Notes under the pieces: generated by a model
The model's database searches: none
Told to the model about the DNA's origin: nothing
Seen by the model: only the letters and a program-made list of their open reading frames with translations
Source: Candidatus Tumulicola sp.
Lineage (GTDB): Bacteria; Vulcanimicrobiota; Vulcanimicrobiia; Eremiobacterales; Eremiobacteraceae
Length of the DNA: 64,000 nucleotides
Direction of reading: 5' to 3'
Assembly: GCA_035601835.1 (NCBI GenBank)
Contig: DATNNM010000016.1
Location: 124,001-188,000 of the forward strand
Program-made: the position numbers and the translations under genes
Shown here: positions 42,381 through 52,088 of the stretch, piece by piece
Layout of the letters: each line of letters opens with the position of its first letter
Numbering within the stretch: position 1 is the stretch's first letter

Positions 42381-43238
42381 TCACGTTTCGCCGAGGATCT
42401 TGCGTTTTTCGGTCTCGAATTCTTCGGGAGTGAGCGCCCCCTTATCCCGTAGTATGGTCAGCCGCTCCAACTGACCGACGATATCCATCGCGTTCGGCGC
42501 GGCGCCCGCGCCCGCAGTCGCCGAATCTTTGCTCTGGAATCCGATCTTCATCGCGTCCACTTGGGGACCGAGAACCGAGCGCAGGATCTCGCGCGCTTCT
42601 TCCGCGCTGTGCGCCTGCCGCAAGCGATCCTTGAGCGCGGGATCCCCGAGCGCGAAGCGCAGCGAGATCGCGGCGCTGACCGTGTTGGCCACATTTTGCT
42701 GCGGCGGTGCGTTCGTCGCGTCAGGCGCGGTCACGAACGATTGGGTCGGTGCGAAGGTGAAATCCTGATGGTTGTTGGGATCGAAGCGCACGCTCCATAC
42801 TTCGCCGATGCGAGGAAAGGCGACGCGCGAGAACAGCATCGCTTTGCTGACTTCAAACGGCGCTTCGCCTTGCGCTTCGATACGCGCGGTGACGCGCAGG
42901 CGAGGGCTATTGTTGATGGTGACGCCCGTGTCTTGGACGTCGGTGATCGTCGCCTGGCCCTGCGTGCCGAAATGCAGCAGATGCTCGCGGTGCTGCGCGG
43001 CGTTGAGCATCGCTTTGTCGATGGCTACGAACACCCAGCCGATGATCGCGAAGAGCGCGCCGATGAACGTGAACGTGTAAAGATTGGCGCGCTGGCCGGG
43101 TAGACAGTGGCCGTGCAAGAATCCGCAGCCGGCGGCGTGTCCGCTCACCGCGTACTGGATGTCCGAGTTCAGCATGAGGCCGAGGATGACGAGACCGATG
43201 ATGAGGAACAGCCATCCCATCAGGCGCAGAACGATCAT
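42381..43238 (-). CDS. Membrane protein with C-terminal SHOCT domain
   Basis: 285 residues. Two membrane helices near the start (LMGWLFLIIGLVILGLML and FTFIGALFAIIGWVFVAID) enclose a short loop with two cysteines (CGFLHGHC). A soluble middle region follows, which in other proteins of this type resembles a DUF3592-like beta domain (INNSPRLRVTARIEAQGEAP). The end is a SHOCT motif (QLERLTILRDKGALTPEEFE). SHOCT domains are short oligomerisation or targeting modules with no known single role. It stands alone between gpmI and the toxin-antitoxin pair. Confidence 0.65.
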   Translation of the reverse strand: MIVLRLMGWLFLIIGLVILGLMLNSDIQYAVSGHAAGCGFLHGHCLPGQRANLYTFTFIGALFAIIGWVFVAIDKAMLNAAQHREHLLHFGTQGQATITDVQDTGVTINNSPRLRVTARIEAQGEAPFEVSKAMLFSRVAFPRIGEVWSVRFDPNNHQDFTFAPTQSFVTAPDATNAPPQQNVANTVSAAISLRFALGDPALKDRLRQAHSAEEAREILRSVLGPQVDAMKIGFQSKDSATAGAGAAPNAMDIVGQLERLTILRDKGALTPEEFETEKRKILGET

Positions 43239-43318
43239 CGCGAGCTAACAGCACCTCCGGCGTCTGTGGAAGTGCGACGTCGCGCGAGGCTCTCCCTTGA
43301 CCCTCCCGACCCGCGACG

Positions 43319-43783
43319 CTACGAGAGCAGCCGCGTGTCGATGCCGAAAGACTGCGCTTTCCCGATCTTGACGAGCTTGAAGTCGGGGTGCGCCGGGTTC
43401 AAGAGATAATTATGCTCGCTCGGCACGATCGCGCTCGGAACTTCCATGACGGCCGAGATCTTGCGTTTCACCCATGCGTCGCCCATCGCTTGCAGTTCCT
43501 TTGGAATGGGGAAGTCCTGCCGCCAATGCCGCGGTAATCGCGCTGCCTCGATTCTCTCCACGCTGATGCGCGCCGGGATGTCGACCGGAATGGCAACCGT
43601 GTCGGTCGGCAGCCGTATGCCGCCCGCGTGTACCAGATGCTCCAGCAGAGCGAGGGCCAGCGTCGCGCTCGCGTACACGACCGGCACACCCAGGCTGTTC
43701 CAGCGACCGCCTTCGCGCCGCGCCCCCTCCCCGATGAACGCGTCGGCGAGGTAGGGCCGGCGGACCAAGCGCCAGACCTGCAC
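43319..43783 (-). CDS. RES-domain toxin
   Basis: About 154 residues of the RES family: VWRLVRRPYLADAFIGEGAR, then GGRWNSLGVPVVYAS (Arg), LALALLEHLVH (Glu), and the C-terminal SEHNYLLNPAHPDFK region. RES toxins degrade or phosphorolyse NAD+ and form type II toxin-antitoxin pairs with Xre/DUF2384 antitoxins. The GTG start at 43783 overlaps the antitoxin stop (TAGTG), so toxin translation depends on the antitoxin. The frame is open further upstream, but that part is antitoxin sequence in another frame. Confidence 0.85.
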   Translation of the reverse strand: MQVWRLVRRPYLADAFIGEGARREGGRWNSLGVPVVYASATLALALLEHLVHAGGIRLPTDTVAIPVDIPARISVERIEAARLPRHWRQDFPIPKELQAMGDAWVKRKISAVMEVPSAIVPSEHNYLLNPAHPDFKLVKIGKAQSFGIDTRLLS

Positions 43784-44202
43784 TAACCGATGATGCCGTG
43801 GTCGATGCGCCCGAGAATGTGGTCGACTTCGGTGATGCCGGCATGCGTGTCGAGGAACTCGACCGGGCGCCGATGACCGAGCGCGCGGATCTTGCCGTGG
43901 AGCCAATCGGCGACGCTCTCGCGATTGCCGAAGACGTCGAACGCGTGGTTCAGCACGTGCGCGAGGCGCACGGCCCGATCGGACTCACTCGCGCCGAGCC
44001 GCGAACCCTTTTGCTTATGACGGTCGAGGGTTCGGATTGAAACTCCCAGCGCGCCTGCGAGTTCCTGTCGCGATAGCCCGCCGGTTTCCGCCAGCCGCTC
44101 GAGCGCGCGAGGAGACACCCCTTCGCGGGCCGCTTGGCTCAGATCCTTAGCCTTGTTCCCGGCGAGCAGCCAGGAGATTGCCGGTGCTTTCGTCTGCGCC
44201 AT
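43783..44202 (-). CDS. Xre/MbcA/ParS-type antitoxin
   Basis: 139 residues. The N-terminal helix-turn-helix (GLSRQELAGALGVSIRTLDRH) is followed by the DUF2384 toxin-binding domain (VFGNRESVADWLHGKIRALG ... EFLDTHAGITEVDHILGRID). It should neutralise the RES toxin encoded next and repress the pair. ATG 44202 is chosen because the promoter lies just before it; the frame's earlier Met codons would fall inside or before the promoter. Confidence 0.85.
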   Translation of the reverse strand: MAQTKAPAISWLLAGNKAKDLSQAAREGVSPRALERLAETGGLSRQELAGALGVSIRTLDRHKQKGSRLGASESDRAVRLAHVLNHAFDVFGNRESVADWLHGKIRALGHRRPVEFLDTHAGITEVDHILGRIDHGIIG

Positions 44203-44208
44203 GGTAAG

Positions 44209-44241
44209 GACAATTGTCTCATCTTTAAAGCCATTTGTCAA
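44209..44241 (-). promoter_or_regulatory. Promoter and operator of the RES/Xre pair
   Basis: On the minus strand TTGACA (44241-44236) is a consensus -35 box, and 17 bases later GACAAT (44218-44213) is a four-of-six match to a -10 box. The perfect 10-bp palindrome GACAATTGTC (44209-44218) covers that -10 box. A repressor bound there would block transcription, which fits autoregulation by the antitoxin. Transcription would begin very close to the ATG at 44202, giving almost no leader. Confidence 0.65.
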
Positions 44242-44337
44242 AACCCCCCGTTCACGTCTTGGACACATCTCAGAAGCGGGCCGGCAATGGTCGGCGCGTA
44301 GCCTGTCGCCCATATCACCCTTCTTCACGCGATTAAA

Positions 44338-44363
44338 TGTAGCGTTCCGAGCGCTAGCTCGGA
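44338..44363 (-). repeat. REP-like hairpin, TCCGAGC stem, in front of the flagellar operon
   Basis: On the minus strand arms TCCGAGC and GCTCGGA flank TAGC, with the tail ACGCTACA, matching the two copies inside mfd. It lies between the toxin-antitoxin promoter and the ribosome-binding site (GGAGG near 44370) of the first flagellar gene, so it would be in that gene's 5' leader. Confidence 0.78.
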
Positions 44364-44381
44364 AAATCTTGGAGGCACGCG

Positions 44382-45017
44382 ATGGACGTTCCCGAGGCCC
44401 TCGCCAGCGCGGCTACCGGGATGCGCGCCCAAAGCGCCAAGCTCGACGCGATCGCCGAAAACCTTGCCAATGCCGGCACGGTCGGTTATCGGCCGCGACG
44501 CGCCGTGCTCGCCGGCTTTGGCGAACGGCTTGAATCCACGATCGTCGCTTCGACCTCGCAAGGCGGCCTGCGTCGGACCGGCGTGCCAACCGATCTTGCC
44601 TTGGTCGGTCCAGGCGCCTTCGCGTTCGCCGCCGCCTCAGGGGTCGAGTATTCGCGCGATGGCCGCCTCCAGGTGGATCCGTCAGGCTATCTGTGCGATG
44701 CGCGCGGACGCCGCGCGCTCGGAGCGCTCGGGCCGGCGCGTTTTCCGCGCGGGGCCCACGTCGATTCAGATGGGCGGATCGTCAGAGGCGGTCAGGTCCT
44801 CGACCGGCTGCGAGTCGTCGACGAGCGGCATCCTTTGACGCGCGGCGCAGCGCAAGTGCGAGCCGGTTACCTTGAAGATTCCGGGGTCGACCCGATCGCC
44901 GAGATGACCGCGCTCGTCGGCGCCGAGCGTGCGTACGAAGCCAATCAGAAAAGCGCGCAGCGCGCCGACGAATCGCTGCGACGCGCCGTCACCGACGTGC
45001 CGGCGGTGCGCCCGTGA
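44382..45017 (+). CDS. Flagellar basal-body rod protein, FlgF-like
   Basis: 211 residues. The N-terminal rod motif (ASAATGMRAQSAKLDAIAEN, then LANAGTVGYRP) and the C-terminal motif (EMTALVGAERAYEANQKSAQ) are those of axial proteins FlgB/C/F/G. The middle is short, so it is a proximal-rod or FlgF-type protein exported by the flagellar type III system. It has a good GGAGG. Its stop overlaps the next gene (GTGA at 45014). Relatives of this type also occur in non-flagellar genomes, so motility cannot be claimed from this alone. Confidence 0.82.
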   Translation: MDVPEALASAATGMRAQSAKLDAIAENLANAGTVGYRPRRAVLAGFGERLESTIVASTSQGGLRRTGVPTDLALVGPGAFAFAAASGVEYSRDGRLQVDPSGYLCDARGRRALGALGPARFPRGAHVDSDGRIVRGGQVLDRLRVVDERHPLTRGAAQVRAGYLEDSGVDPIAEMTALVGAERAYEANQKSAQRADESLRRAVTDVPAVRP

Positions 45018-45748
45018 ACCGCGCGCTCGCGGCGGGTGCGGCCGGCATGGCGGCACAGCAAGCCGTGCTCGACGCCGTCGCCGCCAATCTCTCCAACCTC
45101 GACACGCCGGGCTTCCGCGCAGACCGGCCCGAGTTCGCCGCGCTCGTCACGCCCGATGGCGCCGCCCTCGCGAGCGCAGCGGAGCGGACGCAAAAACTTT
45201 TCGTACAAGGCCGGCTCGATTCGACCAACAACGAGCACGATTTGGCGATCGACGGCGAGGGTCTCTTCGAGGTAGAAGCTTTCGGGGGACGTTCGGCGTT
45301 CACGCGAGCAGGCAACTTCACGCCGGACGCCGCTGGGCACTTGCGGCTCGGCAACGGCGCCGTTCTTGCGCATGTGAAGCTTCCGCCCGGCACGGTGTCG
45401 ATGAGCGTCGACGCAAGCGGGCGCGTCCGCGCTAAAGTGGCAGGCAAGCAAGACGCGGTCGAAGCCGGCCAGATCCAGCTTTGCGCGTTCGCGCAGAATC
45501 CGGGCCTGCGCTTCGGTCTCGATTCGCTCTTCCACGCCACGCCTGGCGCGGGGGCGCTCTATCGCGGTGTGCCCGGCACGGGCGGCTTCGGTCTCATCAA
45601 GCAGCGCTTCTTGGAACGCTCGAACGTCAGCGTGGTGGGCGCGATGATGGCGGTGCTCACCGCGCAGCGCGCTTACGAAGCCAACGCCAAAAGCGTGCAG
45701 GCCGCAGACGAGATGCTGCGGCTCGCCAACAACCTGGAGCGAGGCTAG
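45014..45748 (+). CDS. Flagellar basal-body rod protein, FlgG/FlgF-like
   Basis: 244 residues. The start GAAGMAAQQAVLDAVAANLS and NLDTPGFRADRPEF are the axial-protein N-terminal motif. EHDLAIDGEGLFEVEAFGGR with SAFTRAGNF is the FlgG/F domain, and SNVSVVGAMMAVLTAQRAYE with NAKSVQAADEML closes it. It builds the distal rod (FlgG) or proximal rod (FlgF). The length is between the two, and both are possible. Start GTG 45014. Confidence 0.85.
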   Translation: MNRALAAGAAGMAAQQAVLDAVAANLSNLDTPGFRADRPEFAALVTPDGAALASAAERTQKLFVQGRLDSTNNEHDLAIDGEGLFEVEAFGGRSAFTRAGNFTPDAAGHLRLGNGAVLAHVKLPPGTVSMSVDASGRVRAKVAGKQDAVEAGQIQLCAFAQNPGLRFGLDSLFHATPGAGALYRGVPGTGGFGLIKQRFLERSNVSVVGAMMAVLTAQRAYEANAKSVQAADEMLRLANNLERG

Positions 45749-45753
45749 GCCCG

Positions 45754-45993
45754 GTGAACGTGTCGCTCGCCGCCGCGTGCCGCGAATTCGAGGCCGGCAT
45801 GCTTCGCCAGTTGCTAAGCGAGGCCGGCGTCGGAAAGCGCGCGCACATGGGCGCCGATGACGAAGACGCGGCGGACGGCACGTCGCGCGATAACCTCATG
45901 CAGGCGTTTTTCGTCGACGCCATGGCTAGCGCGCTGGCTCGCGGCAGCGGCCTCGGAATCGGCCGCGAACTCGCGCGTTCGCTGGAGCGCTGA
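45754..45993 (+). CDS. Rod-binding protein, FlgJ N-terminal-like, no muramidase domain
   Basis: 79 residues. ACREFEAGMLRQLLSEAG and the following ASALARGSGLGIGRELARSL match the short rod-binding domain found at the N terminus of FlgJ. The peptidoglycan hydrolase half is missing, as in many non-proteobacterial flagellar loci where it is a separate gene. It would cap the growing rod. It starts at GTG 45754, and its stop overlaps the ATG of the sigma factor (TGATG). Confidence 0.7.
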   Translation: MNVSLAAACREFEAGMLRQLLSEAGVGKRAHMGADDEDAADGTSRDNLMQAFFVDAMASALARGSGLGIGRELARSLER

Positions 45994-46790
45994 TGGGTCT
46001 CGGGCTTGCTCCGGCCGCGCCCCCGTTTCCGCGTGACCCGACGCTCGAAGCATGCGCGCTCCATTTCGTCAAATCGCGCTGCCCGCACGAGCGAGAACGG
46101 ATTTGCGACCTCGCCATGCCTCTGGTCCGGCGACTGGCCACGAGTCTGCTGCGCCGTCTACCCACGCATTTCACTGCGGACGACCTCATCGGCGACGGCT
46201 GCGTCGGTCTGCTCCGCGCGATCGAGCGCTTCGACCCCTCGTTCGGCGCCTCGTTCGAGACGTGGGCCGCGCGGCTCATCCGCGGCGCGATGCTCAACGG
46301 TCTTCGGCGTATGGATATCGTGCCCGAGCGCGTCCGGCGCGACGCGCGCGTGCTCGACGCGGCGCGCTGGCGGCTCGCGCAAGGCGAAGGCAAGGCGCCC
46401 GACGACAAGGCTGCGGCTCGCGGCGCCGGACTCGACCAGCGGCGACTGGCCTCCATCCACTTGGCGCTGCGCAGCGCAGCGCCCGCGTCACTAGACGCTT
46501 CAGTGCAGCCGGGAGAGGAAGGTCCGCGCCTCGGCGACCGCATTGCGTGCGAGTCTCCGAACCCGGCCGCCGTGGTGACGGAGCGGATCACGCGCGGCGA
46601 TATCGGCCGCGCGGTGACGGAGCTGCCCGACCGCGAGCGCTACATCGTGGCGTCGTTTTACGGACGCAGCATCACGTTCCGCGAAATCGGTCAGCGGCTC
46701 GGTATCAGCAAGCAACGGGTATCGCAACTGCACGCACGGGCGCTATCCGATCTGAAAAGCGCCTTGACCGGCCGATCGCTGGAAGCGTAA
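45993..46790 (+). CDS. RNA polymerase sigma factor of the FliA/sigma-28 type
   Basis: 265 residues. Region 2 (ICDLAMPLVRRLATSLLRRL ... FTADDLIGDGCVGLLRAIER) and region 4 (RERYIVASFYGRSITFREIG, then QRLGISKQRVSQLHARAL) are clear, with a region 3 between. Together with the rod genes, translational coupling points to FliA/WhiG-class sigma factors controlling late flagellar genes. A sporulation- or envelope-related sigma of the same class is the alternative. There is no FlgM in the window. Confidence 0.82.
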   Translation: MGLGLAPAAPPFPRDPTLEACALHFVKSRCPHERERICDLAMPLVRRLATSLLRRLPTHFTADDLIGDGCVGLLRAIERFDPSFGASFETWAARLIRGAMLNGLRRMDIVPERVRRDARVLDAARWRLAQGEGKAPDDKAAARGAGLDQRRLASIHLALRSAAPASLDASVQPGEEGPRLGDRIACESPNPAAVVTERITRGDIGRAVTELPDRERYIVASFYGRSITFREIGQRLGISKQRVSQLHARALSDLKSALTGRSLEA

Positions 46791-46794
46791 CGAC

Positions 46795-47079
46795 ATGCGT
46801 CCGGGCGGCGCTGCCGAACTCATGGAAACGCGCCCGCTGGCGGCGCTCGAAGTGGTCGAATCCCTCGATGCGGCTGTCGCCGCGGTCGCCGGCCGCGGCG
46901 GACTGGATCGCATCGACCTGAGCTTGCGGGCACGCGCGCTCATCCGCGCCGGGCTCGCCGTGCGCGCGCTCATCATCAACGCGCTTCTCAACGTGAGCCG
47001 GCGGCTCGTGCTGAATGGCCGCACGATCGTGTTCGAAGCGGGGATCTACGGTTTCGGGGCTAGTCCGCTGCTTCGCTAG
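46795..47079 (+). CDS. Small hypothetical protein
   Basis: 94 residues starting four bases after the sigma gene. It is helical in appearance with an amphipathic LSLRARALIRAGLAVRALII stretch and no recognised motif. The tight position behind the sigma gene supports it, but the last 20 bases run into the convergent divIVA gene. I cannot name a family. It could be a small regulator, such as an anti-sigma partner, or a chance frame. Confidence 0.35.
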   Translation: MRPGGAAELMETRPLAALEVVESLDAAVAAVAGRGGLDRIDLSLRARALIRAGLAVRALIINALLNVSRRLVLNGRTIVFEAGIYGFGASPLLR

Positions 47080-47608
47080 CCTCCGCGGCGTTCTCGGAAT
47101 CGATCGGAAGACGCGGAAGCAAGTGGTCCGTGGCGCCGTCGTGGGAGATGCCCGCCTCTTCCACCAGTGCCTGGTGGCGCGCGAGAAATGCCTTGAGGTC
47201 CTGCTTCACCAACGCCGTCTGGTCGAGGACGCGCTGCATCTCGTTCTTGGCGTCGGCGATGCGCCGGCGCATGTCCGCGAGCTCTTGATCGAGATCGATC
47301 TTGCCGCGCTGCTTGATGAGGTCGACTTCCTTGTGCGCCGATGCCTTGACTTCGTCAGCGGTGCGCTGCGCGAGCACAAGCGTGTTCCGTAGGCTTTCAT
47401 CCATGGCTATGAAATGGGCCAGCTTTTCTTTGAGTTCGGCGACGCTCGCCTCGAGCTTCGTGCGCTCCTCGATCTCGTGCTCCAGCGATTCGATGACGTC
47501 ATCGAGATAGGCGTCGACCTCCTCGCGCGCATAGCCCTGCAGCGACTTCTTGAACTGTTTATGCTGGATATCGACCGGGGTGATCTTCACGTCCTCAGGC
47601 CTCCGCAT
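47060..47608 (-). CDS. divIVA: DivIVA-domain cell-pole/division protein
   Basis: 182 residues. KITPVDIQHKQFKKSLQGYA then REEVDAYLDDV is the membrane-binding N-terminal DivIVA crossed-loop motif, followed by a long coiled coil (about residues 30-160) and an acidic tail. DivIVA senses negative membrane curvature and organises poles and septa. It follows sepF with a 4-bp gap in a sepF-divIVA arrangement known from Firmicutes, Actinobacteria and Cyanobacteria. Confidence 0.85.
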   Translation of the reverse strand: MRRPEDVKITPVDIQHKQFKKSLQGYAREEVDAYLDDVIESLEHEIEERTKLEASVAELKEKLAHFIAMDESLRNTLVLAQRTADEVKASAHKEVDLIKQRGKIDLDQELADMRRRIADAKNEMQRVLDQTALVKQDLKAFLARHQALVEEAGISHDGATDHLLPRLPIDSENAAEASEAAD

Positions 47609-47612
47609 TGCA

Positions 47613-48023
47613 TTACCAAGCCTCGTAGGTGCCGGTCGCCGCGGTCACGTCCGGTTCACGCGCGTTGATCTGCACGTGACTGGGAACGAAGAGGAAGATC
47701 CCCTCCGACAATCGTTGCATCTTGCCGTCCAGCGTATAGACGACGCCGCTCAAGAAGTCGATCAGCCTTTGGCTCAGCGCGCGATCGGCGCCGACCAAAT
47801 TAAGGACCACGAGCAGCCGCGAGCGCAGATTGTCCGCGATCTCGGTCACGTCTTCATAATGGCGCGGGTGGAAGACCGAAACGCCGATCTTGTTCCGCCC
47901 GCCCTTGACATCATTGAACGAAACGACTTTGGGGCGGCCGTGCTCGTCGAACAATTCCTCATCGAACTCGTCGTCGGAGTCTCGGAACCCCAAGAAACTC
48001 GTTACGCTCGACCAAACACCCAT
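47613..48023 (-). CDS. sepF: Cell division protein SepF
   Basis: 136 residues. An acidic, charged N-terminal linker after a short amphipathic start (MGVWSSVTSFLGFRDS) leads to the SepF core: VSVFHPRHYEDVTEIADNLR, then LVVLNLVGADRALSQRLIDF and GKMQRLSEGIFLFVPSHVQI. SepF polymerises and anchors FtsZ to the membrane. It lies between yggS and divIVA, a conserved order. Confidence 0.9.
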   Translation of the reverse strand: MGVWSSVTSFLGFRDSDDEFDEELFDEHGRPKVVSFNDVKGGRNKIGVSVFHPRHYEDVTEIADNLRSRLLVVLNLVGADRALSQRLIDFLSGVVYTLDGKMQRLSEGIFLFVPSHVQINAREPDVTAATGTYEAW

Positions 48024-48027
48024 GTCT

Positions 48028-48762
48028 TCATCCTTTAACGGGGCGCGGCCCGAACAGCGCTGTGCCGAGCCGCAGCAACGTCGATCCCGCGGCGATCGCC
48101 TCTTCGATGTCCTCGCTCATACCGAGCGAGAGCGTGTCCACGCCGGGTTTGCGCGCGGCGAGGTCGTCGAAGATCTTGCCGGCGTCGGCGAACGCGGGAG
48201 CGACCGTCGACGGATCGAGTGGTCCGACCGCCATGACGCCGCGCAGGCGCAGATGCTTGAGCCGTTCGATTGCCGCGACCAGTTGTGCGCATTCGCTAGG
48301 TTTGACGCCGTTGCGGTCGTCGGCCGAGACGTTCAACTGCACGAGCACGTCGAGGACCTTGCCTGCGTTCTCGGCGCCGGCGTCGAGAGCCTCGGCGATA
48401 TCGGCGCGGTCGACGGTCTGCACCATGTCGAAGAGCCCGGCGATGCGACGGGCCTTGTTCCGCTGGATACTGCCGATGAAGTGGCGCCGTACGGGCGACG
48501 ACGGCCACGCAACGCCGGCGAACTTCGCCTGCGCTTCCTGGAAATAGTTCTCGCCTATGTCGGCGATGCTCGCGTCGAGTGCCGCCTGAATCGCCTCCGA
48601 ACCAAAGCCTTTGGTCACCGCGAGGATCGTGACGTCGGAAGGTCGGCGACCGGCCTGCGCACACGCGCGTTCGATGCGCGCACGCACCGCCGCCAGCCTG
48701 TCAGCCACGCGATCGGCGCGATCACGGGCTCCGGCATCACTCACGCGTTCGATACGTTCCAA
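48028..48762 (-). CDS. PLP-binding protein of the YggS/PLPBP family
   Basis: 244 residues with a one-domain alanine-racemase-like barrel. VTILAVTKGFGSEAIQAAL holds the PLP-binding lysine, ADIGENYFQEAQAKF follows, and RRHFIGSIQRNKARRIA is the family marker. LSLGMSEDIEEAIAAGSTLL and LRLGTALFGPR close it. The protein handles pyridoxal phosphate levels rather than acting as a known enzyme. As in many bacteria it sits in front of sepF. Confidence 0.9.
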   Translation of the reverse strand: MERIERVSDAGARDRADRVADRLAAVRARIERACAQAGRRPSDVTILAVTKGFGSEAIQAALDASIADIGENYFQEAQAKFAGVAWPSSPVRRHFIGSIQRNKARRIAGLFDMVQTVDRADIAEALDAGAENAGKVLDVLVQLNVSADDRNGVKPSECAQLVAAIERLKHLRLRGVMAVGPLDPSTVAPAFADAGKIFDDLAARKPGVDTLSLGMSEDIEEAIAAGSTLLRLGTALFGPRPVKG

Positions 48763-48774
48763 TCTGCGGACCGC

Positions 48775-50800
<2,026 letters not shown>

Positions 50801-50804
<4 letters not shown>

Positions 50805-51295
50805 TGGTGCGCGGACTCGGGCGCGGACGGCGCGGCTGCGACCGGCTCCGCGGGCTGACGGCGTTCATGCCAGAGAATGCGCAGCAGCAGCAGGCAAACG
50901 CCGATTGTGATGGCAGAGTCGGCGACGTTGAACACCGGCCACCAGCGTAAGTCGATGAAGTCGATGACGTAACCGTAGCGCACGCGGTCGATGATGTTGC
51001 CGATCGCCCCGCCGAGGATCATGCCGAAGGCGATATGCACGGAAGCGGTCGCGCCGCCCTGACGGTACCACAGGTAGAACAAGATGACCACGCCGAGCGC
51101 GATCGCCGCCAGCACCAGCGGGTGCCCGCCGAATAGACCAAAAGCGCCGCGGTGGTTCTGCACGTACGTCAGCCACAACCCGTGGGGCACGACGATGCGG
51201 CTCTCGTCCGGCATGAAGTGCGTCGCTACGGCGTGTTTTGCCAGTTGATCGCCGGCGACGACGAGCGCCGCGACCAGGAAGAACACGATGCTCAT
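50801..51295 (-). CDS. lspA: Lipoprotein signal peptidase (signal peptidase II)
   Basis: About 164 residues. Four membrane helices, an early DQLAKH, the catalytic aspartates in GAIGNIIDRVRYGYVIDFID and NVADSAITIGV, and a proline-alanine-rich tail. It cleaves lipid-modified prolipoproteins. The ATG at 51295 overlaps the CcdA-like stop (ATGA); the frame upstream of that is shadow. It lies within 0.8 kb of lgt, the enzyme of the preceding step. Confidence 0.93.
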
Positions 51296-52038
51296 GCCGC
51301 CAGCTCTTCGATGCTCTGACCGGTCAGCAGCGAGATGTAGACGGGCACCAACGGCAGGACGCAGGGTGACAAGAAGGAGACGAGACCGGCGATGAAGACC
51401 GCGCCGAGCGACAGCGATGCGCTTTCCGGCCCCGTGCCCACGTTTGCCAGCGCCGGGAATGTCTGGTACAGCCAGCCCGTGAAGCGCACGAAGGAGTTGG
51501 TCAACAGGACGAGCCCCATACCGATGACGATGATGCCGGCGCCGATCTCGATCGCCGGCAAGAAGCGCTTGATGCGGTGGAACAGGGGCAGCACGTATTG
51601 GAGTGCGATCGCCGTCAGCAAAAACGGAATGCCTAGGCCTATGGAATAGACCAGCAAAAGTCCGGTGCCTGTCGCCACGCTGCCGGATTCGCTCGCTAGA
51701 GCGATCACGGCCGCGAGCACGGGACCGATGCACGGCGACCAGCCTGCGGCGAAGCCGAGTCCCGCAAGCAGTGATCCGACATACGAAACGCCCCGGCGCT
51801 CGAAATGCAGCCGCTTATCCATCGCTAGGAACGGAACTTTGAACAGGCCCACCATGTTGAGGCCCAGAAGGATGACGATGACCCCGAACACACGCGTAAT
51901 GACCGTGCGGTATTCTGCAAAGGCCTGGCCGAGCGCGCTCGCCGACGCCCCCGCGGCGACGAACACGAGCGTGAAGCCGAGGATGAAAACGAGCGAATGA
52001 AAGACGACGTCGCGGCGCGCCACCACGGCCGTGCTCAT
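51292..52038 (-). CDS. CcdA-like disulfide-carrier membrane protein, apparently circularly permuted
   Basis: 248 residues, six membrane helices. In the CcdA family the protein begins with a helix bearing SPCVLPLVP and continues with helices 2-6, of which helix 4 has a second SPC. Here the protein starts directly with the segment normally second (VVFHSLVFILGFTLVFVAAG) and has the helix-4 motif AAGWSPCIGPVLAA (Cys103). The SPCVLPLVPVYISLLTG helix comes at the very end (Cys226), after a ~25-residue linker. The stop overlaps lspA, and the ATG is preceded by a ten-codon frame (52067-52035) whose TGA overlaps it. No SPC-bearing segment lies upstream. The two active cysteines are kept, so it may still carry electrons to periplasmic thiols. 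Confidence 0.8.
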   Translation of the reverse strand: MSTAVVARRDVVFHSLVFILGFTLVFVAAGASASALGQAFAEYRTVITRVFGVIVILLGLNMVGLFKVPFLAMDKRLHFERRGVSYVGSLLAGLGFAAGWSPCIGPVLAAVIALASESGSVATGTGLLLVYSIGLGIPFLLTAIALQYVLPLFHRIKRFLPAIEIGAGIIVIGMGLVLLTNSFVRFTGWLYQTFPALANVGTGPESASLSLGAVFIAGLVSFLSPCVLPLVPVYISLLTGQSIEELAA

Positions 52039-52088
52039 CCGTCCCGCCTTCGTCCGGATCGTCTCATCGTGGGCTCCTGGAGGTATCG

